From positions 13,090,817-13,154,816 of the forward strand of contig CM024169.1 of NCBI GenBank assembly GCA_013433145.1: a DNA stretch of 64,000 bases, in the 5' to 3' direction. The notes under the pieces are model-generated. The model did no database searches. It had not been told where the DNA came from and saw nothing but the letters and a program-made list of their open reading frames with translations. Shown here piece by piece: positions 41,616-53,225 of the stretch. The DNA is from Ascaris suum. Lineage: Eukaryota > Nematoda > Chromadorea > Rhabditida > Ascarididae. The first letter of the stretch is position 1, and each line of letters begins with the position of its first letter. Position numbers and translations under genes: made by a program.

Positions 41616-41942
41616 TTATGATAGGCGATAAAAAAAGCTTGGCAAATATTCATTGAAATTATTGGCGTAATAGGAGTTTCCAATAATGTTGTACGTGTCG
41701 TATTCGCTTTTCACCTTAAAAAAGGTCACTTGAGTATTCTTTACTAAATACGTCAACCGAGTGATGTTTGTTTTTGGGAGCATCTTGCAATAGTAGGGAG
41801 TGATGTTTTCTACATACGAATCAAAGGAGTTGTTTGTGAATGGCAAATTTATCGTCGGCAAAACCTGCTTTTTTTTGATATTCGACACGACATTGTCAGC
41901 TGATGTTTTCAAGATGTCGTTTTTTTTTTGCCTATTGCGCAT
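41616..41942 (-). CDS. 108-codon minus-strand ORF with adjacent poly(A) signal, unrecognised
   Basis: An ORF on the minus strand from ATG 41942 ends at TAA 41616. It is followed within a few bases by AATAAA (reverse complement of 41605-41610). The middle reads NNSFDSYVENITPYYCKMLP, and third codon positions use C and G fairly often. An acceptor-like AAAGCAG precedes VLPTINLPF inside the ORF. No family is recognised, and one or two chance ORFs of this length are expected. The neighbouring poly(A) signal makes it slightly better than random. Confidence 0.25.
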   Translation of the reverse strand: MRNRQKKNDILKTSADNVVSNIKKKQVLPTINLPFTNNSFDSYVENITPYYCKMLPKTNITRLTYLVKNTQVTFFKVKSEYDTYNIIGNSYYANNFNEYLPSFFYRLS

Positions 41943-44900
41943 CGAAACTTTCGGCGATTATATTAATAATAACTAATTCAATTTGTAATGCGCAAATTTT
42001 GCATTGTTCTTTTCGGAATGATCATTCATCTTTTAAGGATTTTATTACTATTAGATATGCAATCCTTATTTTTCTGGATACTAAATCAATTTAAATGTTT
42101 ACATAGTTCTAAAAACTTCTATTCGATTGAAGTTTTTGTGCAATTGCTCTTAGTAGATTCATTGGCGCCCTAGGGCATCTATAATGCACTATTTTATTAC
42201 TCGAAATTCATTCTGATAGTATAAATGTGTTGTAAATGCACTCGAGTGGATTTATTACTTGAGATTTATTGCAATAATCCTTAATTTTTGTTGTAGTTCT
42301 ATAATTGTCACCTCAACGCTTCATAATTTTTTGCTCATTCAAAGTTAGACTCTTCTTATAGTGGATGTCGTCATCGAGCTGTCTAATTTTTGCTTCATAT
42401 GTTAGTGTTCAGCGAATGAGACATTTCATCTCGACGATAGCATCAACGTTATCATATACGAATGAAATTTAGTAATACACTAAAAAAAGTCAACGTTGCC
42501 GCTCTCATCTTTCATTACTGCAAAAGCACTTAAGAGTAGAGATAGAAGTGATCGTTAATTGCACTGAAAATTTATTACTTATTAAGTTTTACGTTGTCAA
42601 TTCTTTCAACATTTTAAATGATTTTATACGTAAATTTAAGGTGTAAGCCATTATTCCATTCAATTAAGGTTTTCTTCTTTCTTTACGTATTTCATTGTTT
42701 TTTTTTTCTTTGTTAGTATTTCTTTGTCTATGTTATAATGGATCATGCATCCTTGTGTCCCCATATTACTTCCATCCCACTTCACGGCCGTACTTTATGA
42801 ACACAGCAGTAAGTAATAAAAACTATACATTCATTGATATAGTTGCAAAAAAAAGTGAAGAACAGCGATAAAAATGAATTGAGAATAAGTAAATAGCAAA
42901 ATTGTGCAGCATTAAATTTAACATCTTTTTATGCACTATAAATATAAATTAAAATTGCTTTTATTAGCGAAATATTGCATCGCCGTAATAATTTGTTAGC
43001 TCTATTTCAACGAATATTTCCATAAATCTAAACGTTTTGTTCTTGTGAATATTCACATTATTCTATTTTATGCTATAATATCGTGATATTTGTCAATATC
43101 ATTGAATGTTGTATAAAATTGATCGTGTTATCAATTCTCCGTTATCATTTCCACGCTGAATTATCAACTATGCATTTCATAAGTGTTGCGCCACCTATGC
43201 TTGAAAAAACTTTCAACATATCTATTTGCTCATAGTTCAACCTATCTAAGCTTCAACCTTAGTTCAACCTATTTAAACCATCTTTTACATTCAGTTCCAC
43301 AGTGATCAGCTATTAACACCTGTAGATCGGATATCGATATCGACTTCAATAAGTTGTAGAGGTTATACTTAATGACAACTGATTATAGCATTATTTTTTC
43401 ATATATAAGTGCTCCTGACAACCTCTGGTATAGCATGAGCGATATACGAATGAATCTGATACCTACTACTAAAATTTAAACGGATGCATCACTTCTGATA
43501 TTTCGCTGTTTTATTCAATTTAACCTCCATTTTTAGTTTTGCACAACATTTTTTTCAGCATTTTCTGGAGTATTAGTTAAAATAGGATATACGTGATATT
43601 GTTCTCTAATAATTTCTGCATTACTTTTAGCTGATATCGATTCATCGTGCTAACGGTAGTTATCATCGAAAATCTAATACAACTTAGAATTATACTTCAT
43701 GCGAAATATCGACATAAGGAGTGGTATTCGAATGGTTGGACTACACTTTGCAATAGCCGATTGCACGCATTTCATTGTGTTTTATTGAATGCTAACAGAG
43801 ATGCCAACTATAATTATGTGCCCTTACGTTTATTTGTTGCAACTCTCGAGTCACAATTGGTCTCCACTGCTGAATTTAGTCATTTTACTTGCAATATTTG
43901 CCTTGATTTTTCGTTGACATTTCATCGCAGTTTCGGAATCGTTGGTTTCTATTGGTGCATTCGACGAAAAATGTTCACCTCCTTGCACTCTCTTTGATCG
44001 CGCTTTAATGAACCTGCAGCAACCGAAGATTCCATGCAAAGATGTCATTGAAGAATAAACGAATAGCTATCATGATAGAGAAGATGCTCATTCACACATT
44101 GCTGTGTTGATAATTCATTGGCTCGAATTTATAGGTTATTCCATATTGAACGGGAAGCGTAATTTAAAAAGTTGTATAAGCGAGAATAAATTGAATCTCA
44201 TGTTAAATAGCAAAGCATATTCCATAATATGAATCGTTTCTAATAGTTCGTATATATTTTATAGCAGCTTTGTATTTTGTTTTTCAATTCACTTATCATT
44301 ATGATTAGCTAAAAAATTTTCGTTGGAATATTTTCTGAAACTTTCGATACTAAATTCTACAGTAATTGTTTAATATCGAATTCAGCGATGAGCACTCAAA
44401 GATGTCGAAAAATTTGCATAACTTTACGAATCGGTTAGTTTTTCGTTGAAATTGATTAATTCATAAAGAAATGAAGAGAGTAGTTCTCATAATTTGCTCT
44501 TTTTTGCTTATAATCTATGAGGTTATTTAGCCTAATTGAGAAGCATGCAAAAATTAATATGATGCTAGTTTCTTATATATGATTGCTCACTTGTTTTGTT
44601 TTGTTTTTTTTTTTTTTTTGTATGTTTTTATTTCTTATTCGTCTAAGGTGTTGTTTTTTTTTTACTTTTATTTAGTGGAACGGGAAGTTATGGTAAAGAA
44701 TTTTCCATTCATTTGATTGCACGCTATTGGTAAGTGCTAGCTGCAAAAATCCTCCTTATATAATTCTTTATGTCTTGTTGTATAACTTTTTCACGTGAAT
44801 TTTTGTTAGCTTTCAATATGAAAGAACGAAATCTCCATCAATTTTCGTCTATTTTTCTACCTAGCAATATTAATATTAAATTATACTGCTGAATTCACTA

Positions 44901-47900
44901 TTTTCTATCGTTCGTTTGAATTAGAATTGATATACAAATAGAGAGGAATGTGCGTTGCAATCCTTGAAGCAAATGGTGCTTCATCATTTCGACCTGTTCT
45001 CGATGGATACCAAATAATGAGCGCTCCAACGAAAAAAGATTCCCCAAACAATGAGTTGTCTAGATCGTCTATGTAAGTTTGTTTGTGGCATCGAACCGGT
45101 CTATCATCTTACTTAACATACCGTTTCGTTCATATTCGGAGTCAATACAATCATATCACCGCTTAGCTGATAAATTGATACGATCATATAGTTATGAATA
45201 TCATATTATCGTCTAAATAACCGGATAGAATCGTTTAAATCATCGCCTATTTTTTAAGGATTAAAGATTATTCATTATCCTAATTTACATTTTTGAAGCG
45301 TCTCCAAAGTTTTTTTTTTTTTTAAGCGGTTATTCAAAAATTGCTTCAAACATTCTGAGGGCTAATAATCTTCAATCTCTTCACATATATAAAAATCACT
45401 CACACACAGAAACGTTTATTTTCATTTCGTTTGTTTTTCTACGTTTTCTTGCATGAGTTAGTGTTTCTAATATTCGCATTTCTCATAGCTGAAAACGATG
45501 AACGATTGGACGTTTGTGATACGTTTGTCAAATATTTCCGTCGTCTAATGAACTAAGTGAAAGACGGATTAATAACATAAGCTGAAGAAATATCAGAGAA
45601 TCTCAATAGAAAAGTGTTTATACTTGCTGACAGCCGTCATTTGCATGTGTCATATCGGCTTCCACTCTGTCAAATTTTTTTTTTTGCTATGAATTTGCTA
45701 GACATAAATGTTCTGAACGTTGATTAGTTGTCGATCGTATTAAATGTTGCCGGAAAAAAAATTCACCAAATCAAATGTTTATTGAAACTTAACTTCACCT
45801 CATAATTGCACTCTAATAGTCTAGAGTGATCACAACATAGAAATTAATGATTTAAATATTCGCTTTTCGTTGTTTAATTTCTTTATTCTAATTTCTTTTC
45901 GTTGTTTCTTGTTTGTTCGATTTCTTTATTTAATTTAATGCAGTTTAATTGATACGATTTGTGAATTATGCGACTTATTTATCGGGGTTTTCAATATTTG
46001 CTTAAAATCTCGCTATTTAGTCTATTTTCATAGTGTTTTATATATTAAATCTGTGCACAAATGTAAACGAAATAATCATAGTGATGGCTAATTTTTCTCA
46101 GCGTATACATTCAAAAACTATGTACCTAGATTTTTGTACTGAAACAAAGCGCATTTTCATCGATCAAAAAATGCCACTTGAATAAATCTATTACAATCCG
46201 AGTTGATATTTATTCTGCAATAGAGGATGATCCGAGATCCGATCCCGTTTATTTGACGTTATTTATGAGTTTTTGTATTTACAACTATAGTATATATTTA
46301 TCATTTATTTTTATTATACTAAAACAAACGCTTAAATGAATTATTCATTAAAAGAATCATGAAGGATATTTCAAAGCCTCTCGTAATTTCTAATTGCTCT
46401 CATAAAGCTTACATTTTTTTTAAAATAAACGAACAATTTGTCATATAATGCACTAGTGACTTGATAATTTTGAAACCCCTATTATAGATGTGCAAAAGAA
46501 ATTCACCCAATAAATCATAGCAATTCACTTACTAAAATATGTCGAATATTGCTCATATTTTTTGGCAGTTTATTAGTGATTATCCTTTCATTCGTATTCT
46601 ATATATTCGTGTTGAAAAATTTTAATCAATCATAACGGCTTGAGGCAAATGCATTTTGCATTTGCATAGATAATATTCTTTTCTTTGTTCACATTAAATT
46701 GGGAGATTTTTCAACTTCTTTTTAAAATTTCTTTAATAATTTTAGTCTACTTTCTAGTACTTTTAAATATGTACTCATAAATTACACTAATAAAGGGTAT
46801 TTTGAATTTTGAATAGAGTTACTGCATAAAGTCTCCATAGCTTCATTCAATAATAAATTGAGTGAAATGTAATAAAAACAATATTATAAATGTATTACTA
46901 CAATGTTGGATTGTGCTAGAGAATGCATTAATTAATTCTATAAACTTTTGCATCAAAAATTTTGATTAATGAGTGAAATAATTTCATATTTGCTGTTTAC
47001 AAGTTTTTTTTCTCATACTATAAATTCTACCTCTTTTATAAGCTGAATTTTTCTAAATTGTAGCAATATTTGTGAAGGAAATATATGTTGGGATTTTCTT
47101 ATTGTAATTTACTCTCAATGAAATTCTCAACTTTTATTTAAAAATCCCGATTATTCTTGAGATCGTTTTTTTTTTCTCATTTCTGAGCAGTTTTTTTTTT
47201 CAAAAATTTTCAACAATATGAAGCGATAAAAAATATCACTTTCAACGAATCACTTCGATAAATATGTTTATTTATATAATAAATTTTAAATTTATGTGTA
47301 AATAGTGGAAAATTTCTCCCAAATTAGACATATTATTGAAAATTTTTAATTCTTTATTATTAGAGCAACAAATAATATATGGAAGAACATTGTATCCGTC
47401 GGCATTATGCGTTAATGAATGAATTATTGGTATTTTGCATATTTTAGTACTCCTTTATTGCCTTGGAAGATTTGCCCTCAGCAGTGGTGCTACTCTTTCA
47501 TATTAAATTGTGATTGTGGATTTTTGCGCTGCTCACTTTGCATGTATCATCGTCGATTACATTTGCACACCATAGCGTTATATTTCGTGCTTTATCGATT
47601 GGACTTATAGTCGGAAGATTGCATTCTAGAGATGACGATATCCTTAATAGAAAGAAGGAGATCGATTCTTTTAGGTTTTTTTTCTCTTCACATCTGCACT
47701 ATTTACTATTGCTGTATCTTCTTTTTTTTTGCACAATTAAAATGCATTATGACGAATCGTATCTATGCATTTGTATGTGTTCATGTATGATGGCGCGTTT
47801 ATGTATAACGAATCGTATCTATGTATGTATTCTCGTAATTCACTTCCGGTAGTATTATTGCCGAATGTATGAGACTTAGTAGGTATATCATTCGGTATAC

Positions 47901-49512
47901 GATAATCTCGAATATCAACGTTCAAACTGACTTATCAACACATTGAAAGAACTTATAATCATCTAATGGAATATAGGGATTTGTACGCATTTTCTGATGA
48001 GCTTTTTTTAACTTAGTGCTAATCTAATCGGAAAGAGCAAATTTTTATGGAAGAATTTTTATGAGCACTTGGATCAGCTTAACTATAAAAGTAAAGTTTT
48101 ACGTAGTTTTATAATTTTTTGTCATTTATGAAATTTTTTCATCAAATAAGTTTAGAAGCATAAAAGAGAATGTTATGAATAGCTCATTTAACATATTTTT
48201 GCTCTTCTTATTGCTTTTTATCTATTTTATGCATTCGATTGATTTAATAAGCTAGATGAAAAAAAAAAGGATGTAAATCTTTACTCATTGCAAAATTTTC
48301 TTTCTTTAATTTTTGTTATTTTCCTATAAATTTTTTGATGAGAAATATTGAATAATTGACAGCTACAATTGCCAGCTTCTAATCTTTATTATGATAGCAA
48401 AGATTTTTAAAACTTGAACTTCTTTTCTTATTTTAAAAAAAAAGATAATAAATATTATAAAGGTATGGTGTGGTATGGTCATGAACTAAGGTATGCTCAT
48501 CCTAATGAGCTTCCTCATCGCTATATAAAAAAAATACTACTTACTTGTTTTTATCATATGATTTTCGCATATAATTTCTTCATTCTTGAAATGATATAGT
48601 GAAATAAATTTAATGAAATCTACTCGAGTATCTCGATCTCTTTGATGCAATTTATTATAGCGTTGATCATTAATAATTGCTAAACTTAGCAAATAATCTG
48701 CTATAATATAAGCACAATCCTTTGTTGAAAAATTGTTTATAATGGCATATTTTTTTATTAGATTTGGGGCATTTTTTTTTTTGTTAATTCTAATAATGGG
48801 AAGAATATATTCCCAATTAGATTTGCATATATCTCTATATGTTGAATAATAAAATCATTTTTGATGAATATGAAAATGTCGTAAATTATTTATAATTTTT
48901 TTTTCAATATTGCTTTCATTTTTTTTTTTATATTTTATTGAACGTAAAATTTGCTCAATTCAAACTAATATCCGCTAAATATATGGGAATTAAAGAAATT
49001 TTATGAAACGCTCTTATAAAATAATAGAATTTATCACTTGAAACATCGTAGACAATTACATTGGTGAAATCCTATTATGAGTATTATTGAATAATTTCAA
49101 TATTTATTGCAATTGTAAATTAGTAGTCAAATTGCGCTTATATGATATTATTAAAATTTCTTATGCTATGTTTTATTCTTTTGCATAGAATTTGAAATTT
49201 TCTTCATTATTTCATATCTTATTAGAGCCCATAAAGATTTTATTAAATAATCCATAATTCCGGAAAAAATTTTTGAAGAAAATTTTATTTATTTATTAAA
49301 ATTTAACGATGCAGAAAAAATAAATAAATAAATAACACCACTTCTATAAATTTGCAAATCGTAAATTTTTCAAAGGATTTTTTTTTCTCAAAATTCTCGC
49401 GAAATTCTCAGAAATTTATTTACAATTTTTATAATATTAATCAAATATAATCATAATTTATTCATTTCAAAAAATAACAACTCAATGCCATTCAATGTTG
49501 AATTTCTCTTCT

Positions 49513-49616
49513 TAATTTTCCAATCTCATTAAAATTTTCCAATCTCGTTAAATTTTCCAATCTCGTAAAAATTTTCCAATCTCATTAAAATTTTCCAATG
49601 TTTTGAAATTTTTCAA
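49513..49616 (+). repeat. About 19-bp tandem repeat, five copies
   Basis: Diverged units of AATTTTCCAATCTCATTAA; the last is degraded to AATTTTCCAATGTTTTG. Confidence 0.85.
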
Positions 49617-50070
49617 CATGTTTAAAACTTTTCAGTTTTTTTTCAATATGAATTATTCTATAATAAGCTGATAATAGAGTCTTCATTTTACGATATACGC
49701 TTTTTTTTAATCGTCGTATTGCTAAAATTTATGCATAGATTAATGAGTGTTGAATTGCAGAGAACTCGCTTTTAGCGGACGCTTATCGAGTGGCCGCTTT
49801 TTCTTCAATTGTGTGTGGTGTGCGGTGTCGTGTGTCTACATAGTTTTCGGTTTGTTCATTCTATTCATCTTTTTTTTTTCTTTGCTATTATTTTTCGATG
49901 ATTTTTCTCGTTTTAAATTTTAAGCAATATGAAAGAATGAAATGAGAGAAACGATTTCATAAAATACTCAAAATATATATAATTATAAAAAAATTAAGCA
50001 ACTTAAGTGCTATTTTATTTATGCAACAGAGTTGGATGTCGACATTCAAAGGAGAAACGATACGAAGATG

Positions 50071-50242
50071 AATGGGGGTGAGGAGGTATTCGGCTGCGGG
50101 AATGGGGGTGAGGAGGTATTCGGCTGCGGGAATGGGGGTGAGGAGGTATTCGGCTGCGGGAATGGGGGTGAGGAGGTATTCGGCTGCGGGAATGGGGTGA
50201 GGAGGTATTCGGCTGCGGGAATGGGGGTGAGGAGGTATTCGG
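50071..50242 (+). repeat. 30-bp minisatellite, about 5.8 copies
   Basis: Four identical 30-bp units start AATGGGGGTGAGGAGG. A fifth (50191-50219) lacks one G, and a partial sixth follows. Unit length is a multiple of three, so open frames arise on both strands (NGGEEVFGCG on plus). The missing G in unit five breaks the plus frame register. Each unit contains GGGGTGAGG, a donor-like sequence. An acceptor-like ATGCAACAG precedes the array at 50022-50030. Confidence 0.95.
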
Positions 50243-53033
50243 TTATGTCTGAAAATCAAATGTTTTTTTTACAAGATAAATAACAATTATGTAATTATCA
50301 TGTTTGGCATTATACCAGTTCCACAATGGGGAAAATTTCATTATTGGTTTCCGGTCTCGATAGCTTGAGCCGTAGCGTTGACGAGTTTGAAAGTGAAGAG
50401 ATGAAGAGGAGCATAGAAATGGTTGAACTTCGTCCATAAAATATAAGGCACCCAAATCTATCGAATAGGCTATAACGAAAATTTTTGCCCGAAGTGTCTA
50501 ATAATAGAAGTGATGAAAAATGAACGAAATATTGCTTCATTTTTACTATTGATCCGAAAGTGATTGATTTATTGATTTTTATTTAAATATTTGAATTTAA
50601 AGTTTTATAGCATTACCGACAACATTTACTACTTTCATAAATATTATCCCCAATCATAGAAATAGAAATTCGAATTTTGCATACTTTTACTGATAGAAAT
50701 ATTCCATTTCATAATTCACGAAATATAAGATCTAAATAGATGAAAGAGTTCTATTGAGAGTTTTCATTTAGGTTTTAAGTTGCATTGCTCGCCTTAACTC
50801 ATCTGGCCTCTCTTCTCGTTCGTGTTGAATTTATTCATTGTGGTGTGAGCTTCCTTTCCGTCCACTGCTTGCTTGCTTCATAGAGTTAAGGTCAGTTGGA
50901 AATTACTCTCTCTCTTTTTTTTTGCATAAATTTCATTTTCTTTGCTGTTCTTTTTTCTTATCTGCAATGGTTGTTCAATGCGGATGACATCATTTATCGT
51001 ATTAAAATGAGATGACATCATTTAAGGTAATCGTAACTAGCAAGTTATTTATCGTAAATCGTTGAAGAAGCATGAATGAGTTATACATCGTATTTTAAAT
51101 AAAAGTTGTCACCAATCAGCAAAGTAATACATCTTTAAAGTTTTCACTCGTCAATTTTTCAAAAATATGGGATTATGATTGCTATGGAGTTTTATTGCAG
51201 AATCGTTCACAATTGCAAAGAGAACAAAACACTTTCAATATTGCAACGTACTTAATATGCCATTTTTTTTTAAATTGTTAAATGATAATTTATATTATTG
51301 AATTAATTCACTTATTAGAATGTTATTTCAATACTCCAATGGGAATAAAATTTGTGATTGTATCGCATTTTGTCGGATTAGCCGAGTGATACTAAAAAAA
51401 ATCCATTGAAAAATTCATGAATTTCTTTCATTCATTCTCCTAAATTCGATTTCGATTTTATTTGTGCAATAATTTTGAGCGGAAATTATGAAGCTAATAA
51501 TTTTTTTTTCCTTCGGGAAATTTTGCAAGAAAATTTCTTTTTTTTCCACGGAAAAAAATGGATAGAAATCAAATTTTTTAATCAATCAATTCAATCAATA
51601 AATAATATTTCTTTTGATCGTTTTTTTTTTCTTGGTTCTTTATCTTCCATTAATTATTTTCATTTTATAATTTAATATATCGTAAAAAATCCTTTGAGAT
51701 TTTATTTCATCGTTTTTTTTTTTCTCTGAATTGAGCACATCAGAGAAAATTCCCTTCTCAAAAAAAAAAGATAGCATGCTTTAGCATTGAAAACTTGTCA
51801 GTTATTTTTTTCAAAGTTATCGATTGTGTGTGTGTTTTTTTTCTTTTTTTTTTGAAATACAATTGAAAAATGACATTGATGAATTTTTCAACATTCTTAA
51901 AAATTTGTTTAGTGGATTTTTTATGGCATCTCTTGAAATTTTTTTTCTTTATTTTTCAATTGATAGAAGAGTTGTAAAAAAGAGTGAAGAATTTCTTCAA
52001 AACGATAATAAATGCATCAGCACATTATATTTTCGCTGCCTGATTTATTAAAATAAAATAAAAATATTTTCAATCCACAAAATGTTTCATATTTTCTTTT
52101 CCATATCTATTAGAATTACTGAAGAGGAGAAACATTAGGCAATCTATCGAGAAGAGTTTTTTTTTTTCAGAGAGATATAAAAATTGACAATATTTTGAAT
52201 AGACTTATAGAAATTTCTGGATCGCCTCTATTTTTTTTTTTTTTTTTTTTGAGAGAGAGAGAGAGAGATTGTTACTATTTATTTAAACTTTTGATTCTAT
52301 TCGTTGATTTATTGATCTATTTGTTTATTTATTTACTTATTTATTTATTTGCTTTTTTTTTTTTTTTTTTTTTGCTTTTATTTTAAAATTTATTTATTCA
52401 TTTATTTCAACATCCCCAATTGGGATAATGCAAAAAGAAGGTTCTGAGCATGAAAAGTAACAAAGAGCAAAACGCTCGTAAAGTTACAATTTAGGCGAAT
52501 AGGCAAAAGTTCAATACGTAAGAGCAACAATAGTGTAGTTGGAAACGACTCATAACTTAAAAGCTTGAATGCATGCACTAACGATCTCGACGTGAAGCAT
52601 AGTCCAGACTCATATGGCGCAAAAATAGAAGCTATGCAGAACACTGTTCATAATGCCACATCTTTTGAAGAAGTGAAATTCAACTAAGGCGAGCGTTAAA
52701 TTGAAATATTTCTGACGATGGATTAGTCAAAGATTTTTGTTCTAGTAGTATGGGCTTGGTAGATTTTTGGCGCGGTAGTAGCTGATATGGGCAAGGATAA
52801 ATTTTGAGGAAAGCAATGCGGATGAAGTTTTCTAGATATTCTTTGAATAACCTGATATCAGAAACCAAATGATGAGACCATGCAGGAGTGCACTATACGA
52901 AAATCGGTCACCACTAAGCGATTAATGCTATTCGAGTTAGTAGTGCTTACTCTTTCTGAAATATGAGGATATAGATTGCTCAAAATTATAATCTATACAA
53001 AATGATCTATGTATGAATTGAGAATTAAGAACT
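50243..53033. other. Region upstream of the sup-12-like gene
   Basis: May hold its promoter or non-coding first exons. Blocks at 50770-50900 and 52400-52960 are less AT-rich and free of long homopolymers. The second has two minus-strand ORFs (52402-52644 and 52680-52868) that I cannot assign. No TATA box or start site can be argued from sequence alone. Confidence 0.4.
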
Positions 53034-53106
53034 ATTATTACTATTATTATTGCTACTATTATTACTATTATTATTATTACTACTATTACTATTAGTATTA
53101 CTGCAG
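53034..53106 (+). repeat. (ATT/ACT)n trinucleotide tract ending in the exon 1 acceptor
   Basis: This is a run of ATT, ACT and GCT triplets about 67 bp long, ending at TTACTGCAG immediately before the sup-12-like ATG. It stands where a polypyrimidine tract would be expected. Open frames across it, such as poly-Leu, are artefacts of the repeat. It may mark a trans- or cis-splice acceptor for the first coding exon. Confidence 0.7.
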
Positions 53107-53110
53107 AAAA

Positions 53111-53225
53111 ATGATTCCTTCACTTTACGGTCAACTCGCAACAACGGGTGCGATCACAGATCCGCTTGTTCAAGCTGCAGCTGCCGCTTTAGCTGCACAA
53201 TCTGCCGATCCACTCATTGGCACCG
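53111..53225 (+). CDS. sup-12: sup-12-like exon 1 (N-terminal leader)
   Basis: This exon encodes residues 1-38 plus the first base of codon 39 and is rich in Ala and Gln. The ATG sits four bases after a CAG acceptor at 53104-53106. That spacing fits either a spliced-leader trans-splice site or an internal acceptor following an upstream non-coding exon. The exon ends ACCG before GTTAGC. Reading on without splicing meets a stop (TAG) at once, which supports splicing here. Length is 115 nt, so it leaves phase 1, and the GA at the start of exon 2 completes a Gly codon. The start is chosen as the first in-frame ATG after the acceptor. Confidence 0.8.

Noticed and set aside
43647..43997. 116-codon plus-strand ORF as a gene
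   Set aside because: No domain or splice context, and an opposite-strand ORF overlaps it; within chance expectation. The block may be a decayed repeat but I could not identify it.
50032..50283. Gly/Glu repeat protein from the 30-bp minisatellite
   Set aside because: The one-base loss in unit five changes the frame partway, the opposite strand is equally open, and no flanking domain exists.
52402..52868. Possible retroelement remnant on the minus strand
   Set aside because: Two short ORFs look faintly protein-like, but no reverse transcriptase, integrase or gag motif is present and no terminal repeats were seen.
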